A stretch of 64,000 bases of DNA from Acetatifactor muris (GCF_024623325.1 NZ_JANJZD010000027.1:1-64000), one strand, 5' to 3'. Counted from the stretch's first letter, positions 8,997-19,103 are shown. Notes: generated by a model not told the origin, from the letters alone. Made by a program: numbers and translations.

Positions 8997-11303
8997 ATGG
9001 AGTTTGTCAACAGCCAGGGCATGGCTTTCGTAAAAGTAACGGCGGGAACCTTCCGAATGGGCGGCGGCGATCCGAAGGATAATCCGGACGCTCTGCCGGT
9101 CCATGAGGTAGAGATCACAGAGGATTATTATATCGCCAGGGAGCCAGTGACATTGGAGCAGTTTAAAGTGTTTCGGGAAGAATGCCTGGGGACGGAAGAT
9201 GTAAGCGACCTGGACCAGTGGATGGGATATCTGCAGAGCGTGAGCTACAGGGAGGCGGAATGCTATACAAAATGGCTGTCGGAAAAGGAAGGGCGAAGAT
9301 ACTTCCTGCCCACGGAGGCGCAATGGGAGTACGCGGCCAGGCACAGCGGGGAGCTTTCCATAGACAGGATGTGTGATCCTCACATTCGGGAATGGTGTTA
9401 TGACTTCTATGCCCCTTACGGGGAAGAAAAGGAAAAGGATCCTGCGGGGCCCGGGGATGGGATGCTGCGCTGTGTACGGGGCGGCTTTCTGGACAGGCCG
9501 GACAGGTATAATCAGTACCCTACGGATCCCTGGTACCGCTGTGCTCTGCCGCCGGATTACCGACATAAAAAAGAGGATACGGAAAATCCTTTCGGAAGAC
9601 ATCCCATTGGCTTCCGGGTGGTCTGCGGCCCGGAGCCGAAGCCCTGCGGCAAAACAGCTCCGCTTTTCTTAAGCCTGGGCGTCAGGCAGCAGACGGAAGA
9701 GTTCCGGTGTGCAGGACCCTGCAGTGAGAAACCCTACTACCGGAAACGGTTTCTGTTCCCGGTTCCGCCGGACAACTGTACGGCGGAAGAGATAAATGCG
9801 GCTGGATTCTCCTCTTCCTTCCGCCATCACCACCACTCCCCGGGCTTTACGGCGGCGCCCAACGGAGATTTGCTCTATTCCGTATATTCCACCTATCATG
9901 AATACGACGCGCAGTCCGGGCTGGTGGGATGCAGGTTCCGCGTGGGAGCGGATCAGTGGGAGTATCCGGACCTGTTCCTAAATCCGGTGGGCGTCAACGA
10001 CCATGCTCCCATGTTTTACACAGGATCAGACGGTACGATTTATCATTTCTGGGGATGGCCCCGGCTGGAAAACGCTTATCCTTTCCAATATATAGAATCT
10101 CATGATAACGGGGAGACCTGGAGCGAGGTAAAATTTCCGCTTTTCACCAATCATGTGGACAATCTCTGTTCTCAGCCGGTAAACAGTTGCGTGGAGACCT
10201 CCGACGGGACTTTCTATATAGTCTCGGATTCGGATTTCCGCAGGGAGACAGATGACACAGGAGTGCAGCATCTGGGGGCTGCGTCGGTGCTCTGGCGGTC
10301 AAAGGACGGTTGTACCTGGGAGAACCCCAAGGGAAAAACAGCAGGGCGCCACACTACTGCAGTAGAATTAAAGGATGGAAGTCTATTGGCCCTGGGCGGT
10401 AAGAATACGGATATAGACGGTTATATGCCCGCCGCCGTAACGAAGGACGGGGGAGATTCTTATCAGGTATACAGAACCTGCTTCCCTGCAATGAACTCCG
10501 GACAGCGGCCCTGCATCCTGCGGCTTGCGTCGGGGAGACTTGTGGTGTGCGGAGACTGGCAGACCAAGAAAAACCTTAAGCCTGCCGCATATGCAGACAG
10601 GGCGGGAAGCTATGTGGCCTGGTCGGAGGATGACGGGGAGACCTGGCATTTCAGGCAGCTGTGGGGGACGCAGAAGCGGAAGAAGACGCCCCATGAGTTC
10701 GGCGGTGCCTCTACCATTGGCTACAGCGTCATGAGACAGAGCCCGGACGGTCTGATCCATGTGGTGTGCAGTAATGTACAGCCTCTGCTGCATCTGACCT
10801 TTAATGAAGCCTGGCTGCTTTCAGAGGAAACAGAGGATCCGGGAGACGAAGTGTTGATGCGCTCTTCCGCCGCGAAACTGGTAACGGAGAGAAAGGAATA
10901 CAGGGAGCATTACCCGGACGGCACCCTGAAATGCCTTTATTATGGCGCAATAGCTGACGATGGACGTTTTCTGCTGGACGGGCCGGAGAGATTCTGGTAT
11001 CCGGACGGCAGGATCTGTATGGAGTCGGAATATTCCCTGGGCAAAAGAACAGGGATAAATACCTGTTATCATCCGGACGGCACGCCCTGGAAACGGTTTC
11101 ACTGCTCCGAGGAGGACGGCGTCCCGGTGGAGGTGTACGAAACCTTCTGGCCGGGCGGCGACAGGGTGAGGACACGGACAGTCTTCCGTAACCGGCATGC
11201 TTCGGGGGAAGCATTTCTGTATGATCGGGAAGGCAATGTGAAGTCTTCGCATATATTTACGGACGGTAAGTTTACAGAGGACTTTTCCCTGTTGGAAAAG
11301 TAA
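8997..11303 (+). CDS. Three-part fusion: SUMF1/FGE-like, sialidase-like propeller, MORN-like repeats
   Basis: Residues 1-210 read like a formylglycine-generating-enzyme/SUMF1 fold (MAFVKVTAGTFRMGG, LPTEAQWEYAAR, CVRGGF, IGFRVV). Residues about 265-610 read like a sialidase/BNR propeller with Asp boxes SHDNGETW, TKDGGDSY and SEDDGETW and a partial one at SKDGCTW. Residues about 655-768 carry YwqK-type repeats with YPDG, YHPDG and WPGG turns. There is no signal peptide, so it should be cytoplasmic. The SUMF1-like part has only one Cys (182) near the usual copper-cysteine pair and no sulfatase is nearby, so formylglycine formation is doubtful. The propeller may be a hydrolase or lyase for an acidic sugar; its activity is unknown. 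Confidence 0.72.
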   Translation: MEFVNSQGMAFVKVTAGTFRMGGGDPKDNPDALPVHEVEITEDYYIAREPVTLEQFKVFREECLGTEDVSDLDQWMGYLQSVSYREAECYTKWLSEKEGRRYFLPTEAQWEYAARHSGELSIDRMCDPHIREWCYDFYAPYGEEKEKDPAGPGDGMLRCVRGGFLDRPDRYNQYPTDPWYRCALPPDYRHKKEDTENPFGRHPIGFRVVCGPEPKPCGKTAPLFLSLGVRQQTEEFRCAGPCSEKPYYRKRFLFPVPPDNCTAEEINAAGFSSSFRHHHHSPGFTAAPNGDLLYSVYSTYHEYDAQSGLVGCRFRVGADQWEYPDLFLNPVGVNDHAPMFYTGSDGTIYHFWGWPRLENAYPFQYIESHDNGETWSEVKFPLFTNHVDNLCSQPVNSCVETSDGTFYIVSDSDFRRETDDTGVQHLGAASVLWRSKDGCTWENPKGKTAGRHTTAVELKDGSLLALGGKNTDIDGYMPAAVTKDGGDSYQVYRTCFPAMNSGQRPCILRLASGRLVVCGDWQTKKNLKPAAYADRAGSYVAWSEDDGETWHFRQLWGTQKRKKTPHEFGGASTIGYSVMRQSPDGLIHVVCSNVQPLLHLTFNEAWLLSEETEDPGDEVLMRSSAAKLVTERKEYREHYPDGTLKCLYYGAIADDGRFLLDGPERFWYPDGRICMESEYSLGKRTGINTCYHPDGTPWKRFHCSEEDGVPVEVYETFWPGGDRVRTRTVFRNRHASGEAFLYDREGNVKSSHIFTDGKFTEDFSLLEK

Positions 11304-11334
11304 ACGGAATGTAAAAAGAAATGGAGAGGGACAG

Positions 11335-13623
11335 ATGGAGAAGCAGAAAAGCGGCGACAGGGAGGAAGCGCTGTACTATGAGAAGCGGTGTCTGCGCACC
11401 AGAGAAGGAGCGCTTTTGTTCGGTCCCTGCGGAGACCGCCTGGCAGTGGATGTGCTGAAGCCCGTGCCTGGCTTTCAGGGCTGTATTGATTTTATCCACA
11501 AGATGAACGTGACGGAGCTTTTTACAGTGGAGGCGGAAGAGGCGGCCCTTCCGGAGGATCCGGAGATGACCTGGTATCCCGTGAAGAATACAGGGCTCTG
11601 GGAAAATGAGGAAATGCGGATCCGGGAATCCAAGACAATCACAGCCCGGGATGTGGCCTTTTCCCTGATACAGTGGGAAAACCTCTCCACCAAAAGACAG
11701 AAGATTGTCCTGCGCTCACAGCCGGCTGGTTTTGTGAAAGGTACGAGTATCGGAGCAGACTCCGAAATCTGGACGAAAGCGGAAAGCAGAGGGATTGCCG
11801 GGAACAGAGAGGATTCCAGGGCGGCAAAGGGCCGGGAGGCCGGGGAGCCGGAGGAGAATGTCTGTGCCGGACTGTACCGGGAGAGCGGCGTCCTGCGCTT
11901 TGGTATCCGTATGGGGATGGCCGTTTTCTGGAGCCTGCCCGGGGAATCCTTTGTGTTGGAGCCGGGAGAGACCGCAGAGTTTTATGTGGCCTGTGCGGTG
12001 GGTAACCTGTGCAGTGAAGGAGCGGATTCCTCCAGGGCCTCCGGAGAAGACATGGGAGTGCTTGCCCGGAGAGCGCTGTCCTATGTTAGAGAAGCGAAAA
12101 AGGACGGAAAGGCCTGTTGGAATCGAATGATCGCCGAAAATGAAAGATTTTATCGGGAGGCGCCGGCATTTTTGTGTGACGACCCCAGGATGAACGCCTG
12201 CTGGAAATATCGCTGGTATATTCTGAAGAACAGCATGAGCCGTCCCGGGATGGGGCGGTTCCGGGAGACGGTTATGTACGAAGGCAGGGATCACCGCATG
12301 ACAAAGGAGCCCCTGTCTCCCGCCGGATGGGAGTTCAGTAAGCTCATCCCGCTGTCCACACCTCTGCAGGTCACTGATTTGAAGTGGCATCCGGATTACG
12401 GACTTACCCGGGAGATCATACGGTCCGCTTTCGCGGCGCAGGATGAGGACGGCCTGATCTTAAGCGCCTATGTGGAGGGAGAACAGAAATCCTATGCCAA
12501 CTATATGATTCACGCCATATGGCTTTACTATCTGGTAAGCGGGGACAGAGCGCTTCTGGAAGAGCTGCGGCCCGCCATGGAACGTTATCTTGCCGGACAT
12601 GAAAAGGTATACGGCAATCCTGCCGACGGCCTTCTCACGGAGCATACCCATTCACTGACAGGGAAGGAATATCAGCCCAGTTACTGGTATTTCAAAGGAT
12701 ATCTGGAACTGGGACGTTATCCCGATAATCCTAAGGACAGGCAGTATTTCACACCTTTAAAGCGGGTTGACAGAAGCGTATATCATTATCTGAATCTGAA
12801 TGCATATGCCTCTATCCTGGGTGTGCTTAAGGGGAAGGAACAGAAGTACTACGCTGAGAAAGCGGAGAAGGTAAAATCGGATATTCTGGAGAAAATGTGG
12901 GATCCCGCCACGGGATTTTTCTATGATTTACATTATGAGACAGATGAGAAGGCCATGGTGCGAAATATCGTGGGTATCTATCCCTTCTGGGCCGGAATCA
13001 CAGGTGCGGAACACAGAGCGGGGATTTTGCCGCTGGCAGACCCGGAGGCATTTCATACGGGCTCGGGATTTTCTTCCGTGTCAAAGGACTGTCCGGTTTT
13101 TTCCCCTGCCGGGGGCTGGAAGGGAAATTATTTTAAGGGCAGGGATGGATGTGTCTGGTGCGGTCCCTCCTGGCCCTATACCACGGGAATTGCACTGGAG
13201 GCCCTTGGGATGGAAAGTCTTGCCGACGGTCATCGTCTGGACGAGTATTTTGACGAAGTCCTGGGGGAGTATACTTTACAGCATTTCCGGGATGGTGACC
13301 GCCACAGGCCGTATCTGGTGGAACATTATAATCCTGTCACAGGAGAGCGGCTCAGCGATGAGGCGGATTACAATCATTCCTTCTGGCTGGATATTGTGAT
13401 CCGCTTTGTTGCGGGGGTGAATGTGGAAGAGAACGGCATACGGATCGCACCTCTGAGCACCCATCTGAAGCGGTGGAGCCTGAATGGGCTGAAGGTACGG
13501 GGACATGAGCTGTCTCTTTCTTATGGGAAATCGGATCGGCCGGGGAAGGATCTGCAGGTATTTGTGGACGGTATCCTGCGGGCGGAGACCGGTCTGGAAC
13601 AAGGAACATTTCTGGAAATATAA
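11335..13623 (+). CDS. Alpha/alpha-toroid glycoside hydrolase (MGH1-like / six-hairpin type)
   Basis: A 762-residue protein without signal peptide. The N-terminal third looks like a beta-sandwich. From about residue 280 onward it reads like a six-hairpin (alpha/alpha) barrel as in trehalase, GH63 and MGH1-like hydrolases. Recognisable stretches are KWHPDYGLTREIIRSAFAAQ, DGLLTEHTHS, NLNAYASILG, EKMWDPATGFFYDLHYET and WCGPSWPYTTGIALEALG. Acidic residues in those stretches are candidate catalysts but cannot be assigned. It follows the fusion gene by 31 bases with a GGAGAGGGACAG site. It probably trims imported oligosaccharides; the linkage is unknown. Confidence 0.75.
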   Translation: MEKQKSGDREEALYYEKRCLRTREGALLFGPCGDRLAVDVLKPVPGFQGCIDFIHKMNVTELFTVEAEEAALPEDPEMTWYPVKNTGLWENEEMRIRESKTITARDVAFSLIQWENLSTKRQKIVLRSQPAGFVKGTSIGADSEIWTKAESRGIAGNREDSRAAKGREAGEPEENVCAGLYRESGVLRFGIRMGMAVFWSLPGESFVLEPGETAEFYVACAVGNLCSEGADSSRASGEDMGVLARRALSYVREAKKDGKACWNRMIAENERFYREAPAFLCDDPRMNACWKYRWYILKNSMSRPGMGRFRETVMYEGRDHRMTKEPLSPAGWEFSKLIPLSTPLQVTDLKWHPDYGLTREIIRSAFAAQDEDGLILSAYVEGEQKSYANYMIHAIWLYYLVSGDRALLEELRPAMERYLAGHEKVYGNPADGLLTEHTHSLTGKEYQPSYWYFKGYLELGRYPDNPKDRQYFTPLKRVDRSVYHYLNLNAYASILGVLKGKEQKYYAEKAEKVKSDILEKMWDPATGFFYDLHYETDEKAMVRNIVGIYPFWAGITGAEHRAGILPLADPEAFHTGSGFSSVSKDCPVFSPAGGWKGNYFKGRDGCVWCGPSWPYTTGIALEALGMESLADGHRLDEYFDEVLGEYTLQHFRDGDRHRPYLVEHYNPVTGERLSDEADYNHSFWLDIVIRFVAGVNVEENGIRIAPLSTHLKRWSLNGLKVRGHELSLSYGKSDRPGKDLQVFVDGILRAETGLEQGTFLEI

Positions 13624-13737
13624 CGACTGGGGAATGGGTTCCTTATGCAGGCTGAATGGTATTAACTCATAATGATAGAATAAAGGTAAAAATCAATATC
13701 CGCACAAGGATGGAACAGAAAGAAGGACAGGAATCAT

Positions 13738-14901
13738 ATGGAGATGAATAAAAAGGGATATCAGGCAGTATTTCCGGGAGCGCTGTATGCGGGCTTTGGA
13801 AGCCTTCTGGAGATACCGGACATTCTGGTCAGGGAAGGCGCAGGGAAAGCGGTTCTTCTGTTGGATGACGCCCTGAAGGAGAACAGCGAAATCAGAGGAC
13901 TGCAGGAGAGGCTGGGCGCTTCCCTGGCAGGCACACTCACAGGTCTTCCCATCGAGCCTTCCCGGGACAGTATCAGGGGTGTATATGACGTCGTCCTGGA
14001 AAAGGGAGGAGATCTGCTGATCGCCGCAGGCGGGGGCAGCATCATGGATATGGCAAAAGTAGTGGCGGCGGCGCTTACAAACGAGACGTTTGCGGAGAGT
14101 GGATTTTGTGACACTTCCCTGATCCGGAAGAAGGCTCTGCCCACAGTCATGGTGCCCACTACCGCGGGAACGGGTGCGGAAGCCACGCCCAACGCCATAT
14201 TTCTGATACCTGAACAGGAGCTGAAAGCAGGGCTTGTATCACCGCAGTTTACAGCATCCTATTGTGTGCTGGATCCGGCGCTTACCCTGGGACTTCCCCG
14301 GAATCTTACGGCTTCCACCGGGATGGACGCGCTTTGTCATGCGATAGAATCCTATCTGTCGAAAAAGGCCAATCTCTTCAGCCGGATGCTTTCCGGCTAT
14401 GCGGCGGCGCTGATTGTCGCCAACATAGAACGGGCCTGTGAGGACGGCTTTGATCGGGAGGCAAGGGAAAACATGCTGTTGGGTTCGTTTATTGCGGGGA
14501 TGTGCCTCTCCACCTCCGGAACGGTAGCTGTGCACGCTCTGTCCTATCCCCTTGGGGGAAAGTTCCATATTCCCCATGGCGTCAGCAACGCAATTCTGCT
14601 TCCGGAGGTGCTGAAGGTCAACCTGCCTTACTGCAGGGAGCAGTATAGACAGCTTGCAGACCTTATGCTGCCAGAGGCAGAGTGGAGTCGGGAAGAAAAG
14701 CCGGAGCGCTTTGTGGAATATGTGGAGTTGCTGTGCAGACGGCTGAGAATTCCGGAGAATCTGACGGAATACGGTGTCGGGGAAGAGGAAGTGGAATTCC
14801 TTACGAAGCAGGCCATGGAAGTCAGAAGACTGTTGGATCAGAATCCCCATGCTCTATCCGAAGAGGAGATTGCGGGGGTATATCGAAAGCTGCTAAAATA
14901 A
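13738..14901 (+). CDS. Iron-containing alcohol dehydrogenase family protein
   Basis: A group III Fe-dependent dehydrogenase (387 residues). Visible are the nucleotide-binding GGGSIMDMAK, PTTAGTGAEATPNAI, and the metal ligands in MDALCHAIE and in VHALSYPLGGKFHIPHG. Members oxidise alcohols or reduce aldehydes with NAD(P). Its place between glycosidases and a DapA-family lyase suggests that it processes an aldehyde or alcohol from the imported sugar, for example the aldehyde released by the lyase. The substrate is not determinable. Confidence 0.9.
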   Translation: MEMNKKGYQAVFPGALYAGFGSLLEIPDILVREGAGKAVLLLDDALKENSEIRGLQERLGASLAGTLTGLPIEPSRDSIRGVYDVVLEKGGDLLIAAGGGSIMDMAKVVAAALTNETFAESGFCDTSLIRKKALPTVMVPTTAGTGAEATPNAIFLIPEQELKAGLVSPQFTASYCVLDPALTLGLPRNLTASTGMDALCHAIESYLSKKANLFSRMLSGYAAALIVANIERACEDGFDREARENMLLGSFIAGMCLSTSGTVAVHALSYPLGGKFHIPHGVSNAILLPEVLKVNLPYCREQYRQLADLMLPEAEWSREEKPERFVEYVELLCRRLRIPENLTEYGVGEEEVEFLTKQAMEVRRLLDQNPHALSEEEIAGVYRKLLK

Positions 14902-14963
14902 AAAACGACATAACAGGAAATATGCAGAGCTGGAAACGGTAATTGCAGAACAGGAGAGAATAT

Positions 14964-15863
14964 ATGTATCGGGAAAAAGTGAAAGGAGTTATCACGCCGC
15001 TGATCACACCCATGAGAGAAGACGAATCGATTCATGAAGAGGAGCTGCGCAGACAGATCAGACGGCAGCTTGCGGGGGGAGTACAGGGGATCTTTACCGC
15101 CGGCACCAACGGAGAGGGGTATATCCTCAGCGAAAGAGAGAAGGAGAGAGTCCTGGAGATTGCCATAGAGGAGGCCGGGGGAAAAGTCCCTGTCTATGCG
15201 GGGACCGGCTGTATCAGCACGGCGGATACAGTCCGTCTCTCCAAACGGGCACAGGATATGGGCGCTGATGTGCTCAGTGTAATTACGCCTTCCTTCGCCC
15301 AGGCGTCTCAGGAGGAGCTGTTCGAGCATTATAAGGCAGTGGCCGCCGCCGTGAAGATCCCCGTGGTACTGTATAATATTCCCGCCAGAACCGGGAACGC
15401 ACTGTCCCCCGACACGGTCCGGAGACTGTCCGGGCTCGACAATATTGCCGGCGTAAAAGATTCCAGCGGAAATTTTGACAATATGCTGCAATACATAGAA
15501 GGCACTCGGGGAAAAGATTTCGCAGTGCTCTCCGGGAACGATTCTCTGATTCTGTGGAACCTGCTGGCAGGAGGCACGGGAGGGATCGCGGGCTGTGCCA
15601 ACGTGTACCCGGAAAATATGAAAAATATTTACTGTAGATTCAGGGAAGGAAATCTGGAGGACGCGCGAAGCTGTCAGGACAGAATCCGCTCCTTCCGCAA
15701 TTGCTTCCGCTACGGCAATCCCAACACAGTGGTGAAGACGGCGGTGAGACTTTTAGGATACGAGGTGGGAAAATGCAGAAAGCCCTTCGATCATCTTCCG
15801 GAGGAGGGAATCCAGGCAATTTCCCGGGTTTTGGAGGAAAATGAAAGGGCAGGTATGCGATGA
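14964..15863 (+). CDS. DapA/NanA family aldolase or lyase
   Basis: A 299-residue class I (Schiff-base) TIM-barrel enzyme of the dihydrodipicolinate synthase / N-acetylneuraminate lyase family. Seen are GTNGEGY at the substrate loop, VVLYNIPARTG with the catalytic Tyr, and AGVKDSSGN with the Schiff-base Lys. The GTNGE loop differs from the GTTGE of true DapA and the context is catabolic, so cleavage of a 2-keto-3-deoxy sugar acid to pyruvate plus an aldehyde is more likely than lysine synthesis. ATG at 14964 was chosen over an upstream TTG because AGGAGAGA precedes it. Its stop overlaps the next start (ATGA). Confidence 0.87.
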   Translation: MYREKVKGVITPLITPMREDESIHEEELRRQIRRQLAGGVQGIFTAGTNGEGYILSEREKERVLEIAIEEAGGKVPVYAGTGCISTADTVRLSKRAQDMGADVLSVITPSFAQASQEELFEHYKAVAAAVKIPVVLYNIPARTGNALSPDTVRRLSGLDNIAGVKDSSGNFDNMLQYIEGTRGKDFAVLSGNDSLILWNLLAGGTGGIAGCANVYPENMKNIYCRFREGNLEDARSCQDRIRSFRNCFRYGNPNTVVKTAVRLLGYEVGKCRKPFDHLPEEGIQAISRVLEENERAGMR

Positions 15864-16942
15864 GACCGATCATAGGAATTACCATGGGGGATCCGGCGGG
15901 AATCGGTCCGGAGATCACGGTAAAGGCACTGGCACACCCGGAGGTTTATGAGCGCTGCCGTCCTCTTATTGTGGGAGATCTGTCTGTGCTGCAACAGGCG
16001 GCGAAGACGGTGGAACGCGTTTCAGGGGGAGAGATATCCGTGCCTGGATTCCGGGAGATATGGGAGCCGGCGCAGGGAGAGTACCGATACGGAATGGCAG
16101 ATGTGCTGAATGAAAAGCTGGTGGACATGGAGCATCTGGAGATTGGAAAGGTCAGCTCCATGGGCGGGAATGCTGCCTTTGGATATGTGGAGAAGGTGAT
16201 CGGGCTGGCCATGGAAGGAAAGGTAGACGCCACAGTCACGAATCCTCTGAACAAGGAGGCCCTGAATCTGGCGGGGCATCATTTCGCAGGACATACGGAG
16301 ATTTATGCCCATTTTACGGGAACAAAGCACTATACCATGATGTTGGTTCATCAGAATCTGCGAGTGGTACATGTGTCCACTCACGTATCTCTAAGAGAAG
16401 CCTGTGACCGGGTAAAAAAAGAGCGTGTTCTGGAGGTGATCCGGATTGCGGACCAGGCCTGCAGGGACATGGGAATCCATACGCCCAGGATCGGCGTGGC
16501 AGGGCTGAATCCCCACTGCGGAGAGAACGGGCTTTTCGGCAGAGAGGAATTGGATGAGATTGTGCCTGCCGTCTGTCAGGCGATGCGGGAAGGGATCCGT
16601 GCGGAGGGCCCTGTCCCGCCGGATACGGTTTTTTCCAGGGCAAGGGGAGGCATGTATGACATTGTGGTGGCCATGTATCATGATCAGGGGCATATTCCGC
16701 TGAAAGTGGTGGGCTTTGTGTATAATCAGGAAGCTGGGAAATGGGATACGGTGGAGGGAGTCAACATTACCTTGGGACTTCCCATCATCCGTACCTCCGT
16801 GGATCACGGGACAGCCTATGATCAGGCGGGCAAGGGAACGGCCGGCGAGCTGAGCCTGTTGAACGCCATCGACTATGCCGCGCGTTTTGCCGGGCGGCCG
16901 GGGGAAAGTAAGTATGCCATGCAGGAAAATGCGGGAGAATGA
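15860..16942 (+). CDS. PdxA2-like 4-phospho-acid dehydrogenase
   Basis: This belongs to the PdxA family (4-hydroxythreonine-4-phosphate dehydrogenase). Motifs are ITMGDPAGIGPEI at the N-terminus, GHTEI, GLNPHCGENGLFGREE, AMYHDQGHIPLK and TSVDHGTAYDQAGKG, which carry the metal-binding histidines. The length is 360 residues. PdxA2 paralogues act on D-threonate or D-erythronate 4-phosphate made by DUF1537 kinases, giving dihydroxyacetone phosphate and CO2. The kinase at 3801 and the lack of other vitamin B6 genes favour this catabolic role. It is translationally coupled to the lyase. Confidence 0.9.
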   Translation: MRPIIGITMGDPAGIGPEITVKALAHPEVYERCRPLIVGDLSVLQQAAKTVERVSGGEISVPGFREIWEPAQGEYRYGMADVLNEKLVDMEHLEIGKVSSMGGNAAFGYVEKVIGLAMEGKVDATVTNPLNKEALNLAGHHFAGHTEIYAHFTGTKHYTMMLVHQNLRVVHVSTHVSLREACDRVKKERVLEVIRIADQACRDMGIHTPRIGVAGLNPHCGENGLFGREELDEIVPAVCQAMREGIRAEGPVPPDTVFSRARGGMYDIVVAMYHDQGHIPLKVVGFVYNQEAGKWDTVEGVNITLGLPIIRTSVDHGTAYDQAGKGTAGELSLLNAIDYAARFAGRPGESKYAMQENAGE

Positions 16943-17012
16943 CCTGTGGCTTTGAGCTTGTCTGGTCGTAGCGGCAGGCAGAGGCAGGTCGAAATAAAGG
17001 AGCAGGGGAGAA

Positions 17013-19103
17013 ATGGAAGAGAAAAGTGTAATGAGGACCGTCAGAATCCCTCTGACATGGATGAGGAATACCGTTTGCGAACTGGAACCGGCCCGGATGC
17101 TCTGGTACAGCACAGGGAGACCCTGGAAGCTGGAGGAGCAGGAGTGGAAGGTACTGTCCTGGGACGGGATTTCGGAAACGATGGTTATGATATCGGGACA
17201 GATACGGGCAGAGCTTCGGGTGGTGAAGCCGGAAGAAGTGCCGGAAGGATACGGCTGTCTCAGGCTGAGAGTACGTTTTGAGAACATGGGAAAGGAGCCT
17301 TTAGCCTGCTTTGCCGGTGGGATTTCCCTGCCGGTCCGCGGGAAGCCAAAGCAGAAGGTGACCATTCCACACATGATATACAATGACAATCCTTCCGCAG
17401 ACCCGGAAAGGGTCGTTCCACACATCGGCGATGAGCCCGGAAAGGGACTTATCGTGGAAGAGCACAGGCTTCCCATCCCTGCTGTGAACGTGGAGTGGCG
17501 GAAGAAGACAGGATATCCTTTTCTGACGTTGCTTTCCCTTCCCCGGGTGGAAACCGGGGAGGATGAGGACTACTGGTCTCTGGGCGCTCTGCGTGAGGAG
17601 GATGGGGTCCGTATCACGGCGGCAAGCGGCGTCCTGATGTTCAACGGAATGAAAGATGTGTTCTACGGCGGCAGATGCACGCCTCTGTCCTATATGAAGG
17701 GGTATCGGACTCTGGCATCCGGGGAGTCTTTAAAAAAGACCTTTTACATAGCCTGGGGAGTGGGAAAAAAGGAAGGAAGAGGGTACCGTAATCTCACGGA
17801 CCTTGGCTACCGGGTTCTGAAACCCAGGCTGGAACCTTTCCATTCCTGTGAGGAAATGATCGAATATAAACGCAGGGTATTGGACAGCAGGTATGTGGAA
17901 AATGAGAAATATGCCGGATATCTGACCTTTGGCTCAGCCAATTCTTTCGGAAATATATCGGGCAGGCCGGAATATTTCCTGTATGGCTGGACCGGGCAGG
18001 CTATAAAGCTGGCCTGGTGTGACTGTATGCTGGGACTTGAGGCAGAAGAGAAGTTCCGCCTGAAGCGTGGAATGCAGGTGACGGACTTCTTCCCGAGAAA
18101 TGGGGAAAGCGGCACCATTCCCGGGCTGATGCGTGGATACTACATGATTGATACCGGAGAGTTCAGAGGCGCCTGGAATGATAAAGCCGCGCCATTGTCT
18201 TCGAGGATACAGGGGGAGAGCATTGCCGACTGTCTGGAAGTCATGTTGCTGCTTCGAGCCCATGGAATTGATATCCCGGCGAAGTGGGAGGATACAGTGC
18301 GAAGAGCCTGTGCCTTTCTGATGAAAGAGGAGGGCCGGACGGATAAAGGGCTGTATCCTCTGGCCTGGACACTGGATGGGAAGCCGGAAAGCCATGAGAT
18401 CAATGCGGGCGGAATGCCCTGTGTGCTGGCTCTTGCCGCGGCGGCGGAGTATTTCAGAGAGGAGGCATATCTTGCCTGCGCCTGTATGCAATATGAGAGA
18501 TATGCGGTCTGTCACATGGATACATTTGAGATTCCGTTTGCTCATGCCACAATGGATGCCCGGTGCGAGGATAAGGAAGCGGGACTGTACTTTTTCGTCA
18601 CAGCCGCGAAGCTGTATGAACTGACAGGAAGGGAGTGCTTCCGGGAATGGGGAAAGCTTGCGGCGGACTGGATACTAACCTTTGTATATCATTGGAATAC
18701 AGGATTCCGGCCGGGGACACCCTGTGCGGAGAAAGGCTTTCGTTCCACAGGCTGGCCTGGAGTGAGCGTCCAGAATCATCATTTGGATGTGTTTTTCCCC
18801 ACCTATGAGTTGTACCGGTTCGGGAAGCTGACAGGGGACGAGAGACTGACACAGATGGCCCGGGTTATCAGCGGCGCCATGACGCAGGGGATTGCCACCC
18901 AGGAGGGAGAATGGGGGTATACGATAATTGGGGAACAGGGGGAGCAGTATTATCAGACGAACTATTTTCAGGTGCGTTATCCTGCTATTCTGAAATATCT
19001 GGAGCATTACAGGGGAGGCATGCAGGTGTGGAATCCCTCCTGGATTACGGCGCAGGTGATGAGCAGCGCCCTGAAATTCCGGTATTGGGAGTCTTTTGCG
19101 TGA
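17013..19103 (+). CDS. Uncharacterised alpha-toroid protein, probable glycosidase
   Basis: 696 residues, no signal peptide. The first 270 residues appear to be mainly beta-strand. From about 310 on, the repeating helix pairs resemble a six-hairpin glycosidase or uronyl-hydrolase fold: GWTGQAIKLAWCDCMLGLE, GYYMIDTGEFRGAWNDK, DGKPESHEINAGGMPC, GVSVQNHHLDVFFPTYELYR. No named family was recognised with certainty. It lies 70 bases after pdxA2 and before the GH28 gene, so it probably acts on the same oligosaccharide. Confidence 0.6.
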   Translation: MEEKSVMRTVRIPLTWMRNTVCELEPARMLWYSTGRPWKLEEQEWKVLSWDGISETMVMISGQIRAELRVVKPEEVPEGYGCLRLRVRFENMGKEPLACFAGGISLPVRGKPKQKVTIPHMIYNDNPSADPERVVPHIGDEPGKGLIVEEHRLPIPAVNVEWRKKTGYPFLTLLSLPRVETGEDEDYWSLGALREEDGVRITAASGVLMFNGMKDVFYGGRCTPLSYMKGYRTLASGESLKKTFYIAWGVGKKEGRGYRNLTDLGYRVLKPRLEPFHSCEEMIEYKRRVLDSRYVENEKYAGYLTFGSANSFGNISGRPEYFLYGWTGQAIKLAWCDCMLGLEAEEKFRLKRGMQVTDFFPRNGESGTIPGLMRGYYMIDTGEFRGAWNDKAAPLSSRIQGESIADCLEVMLLLRAHGIDIPAKWEDTVRRACAFLMKEEGRTDKGLYPLAWTLDGKPESHEINAGGMPCVLALAAAAEYFREEAYLACACMQYERYAVCHMDTFEIPFAHATMDARCEDKEAGLYFFVTAAKLYELTGRECFREWGKLAADWILTFVYHWNTGFRPGTPCAEKGFRSTGWPGVSVQNHHLDVFFPTYELYRFGKLTGDERLTQMARVISGAMTQGIATQEGEWGYTIIGEQGEQYYQTNYFQVRYPAILKYLEHYRGGMQVWNPSWITAQVMSSALKFRYWESFA

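Noticed and set aside
8997..9630. Functional formylglycine-generating enzyme
   Set aside because: No sulfatase gene nearby, one expected cysteine missing, and the domain is part of a cytoplasmic fusion.
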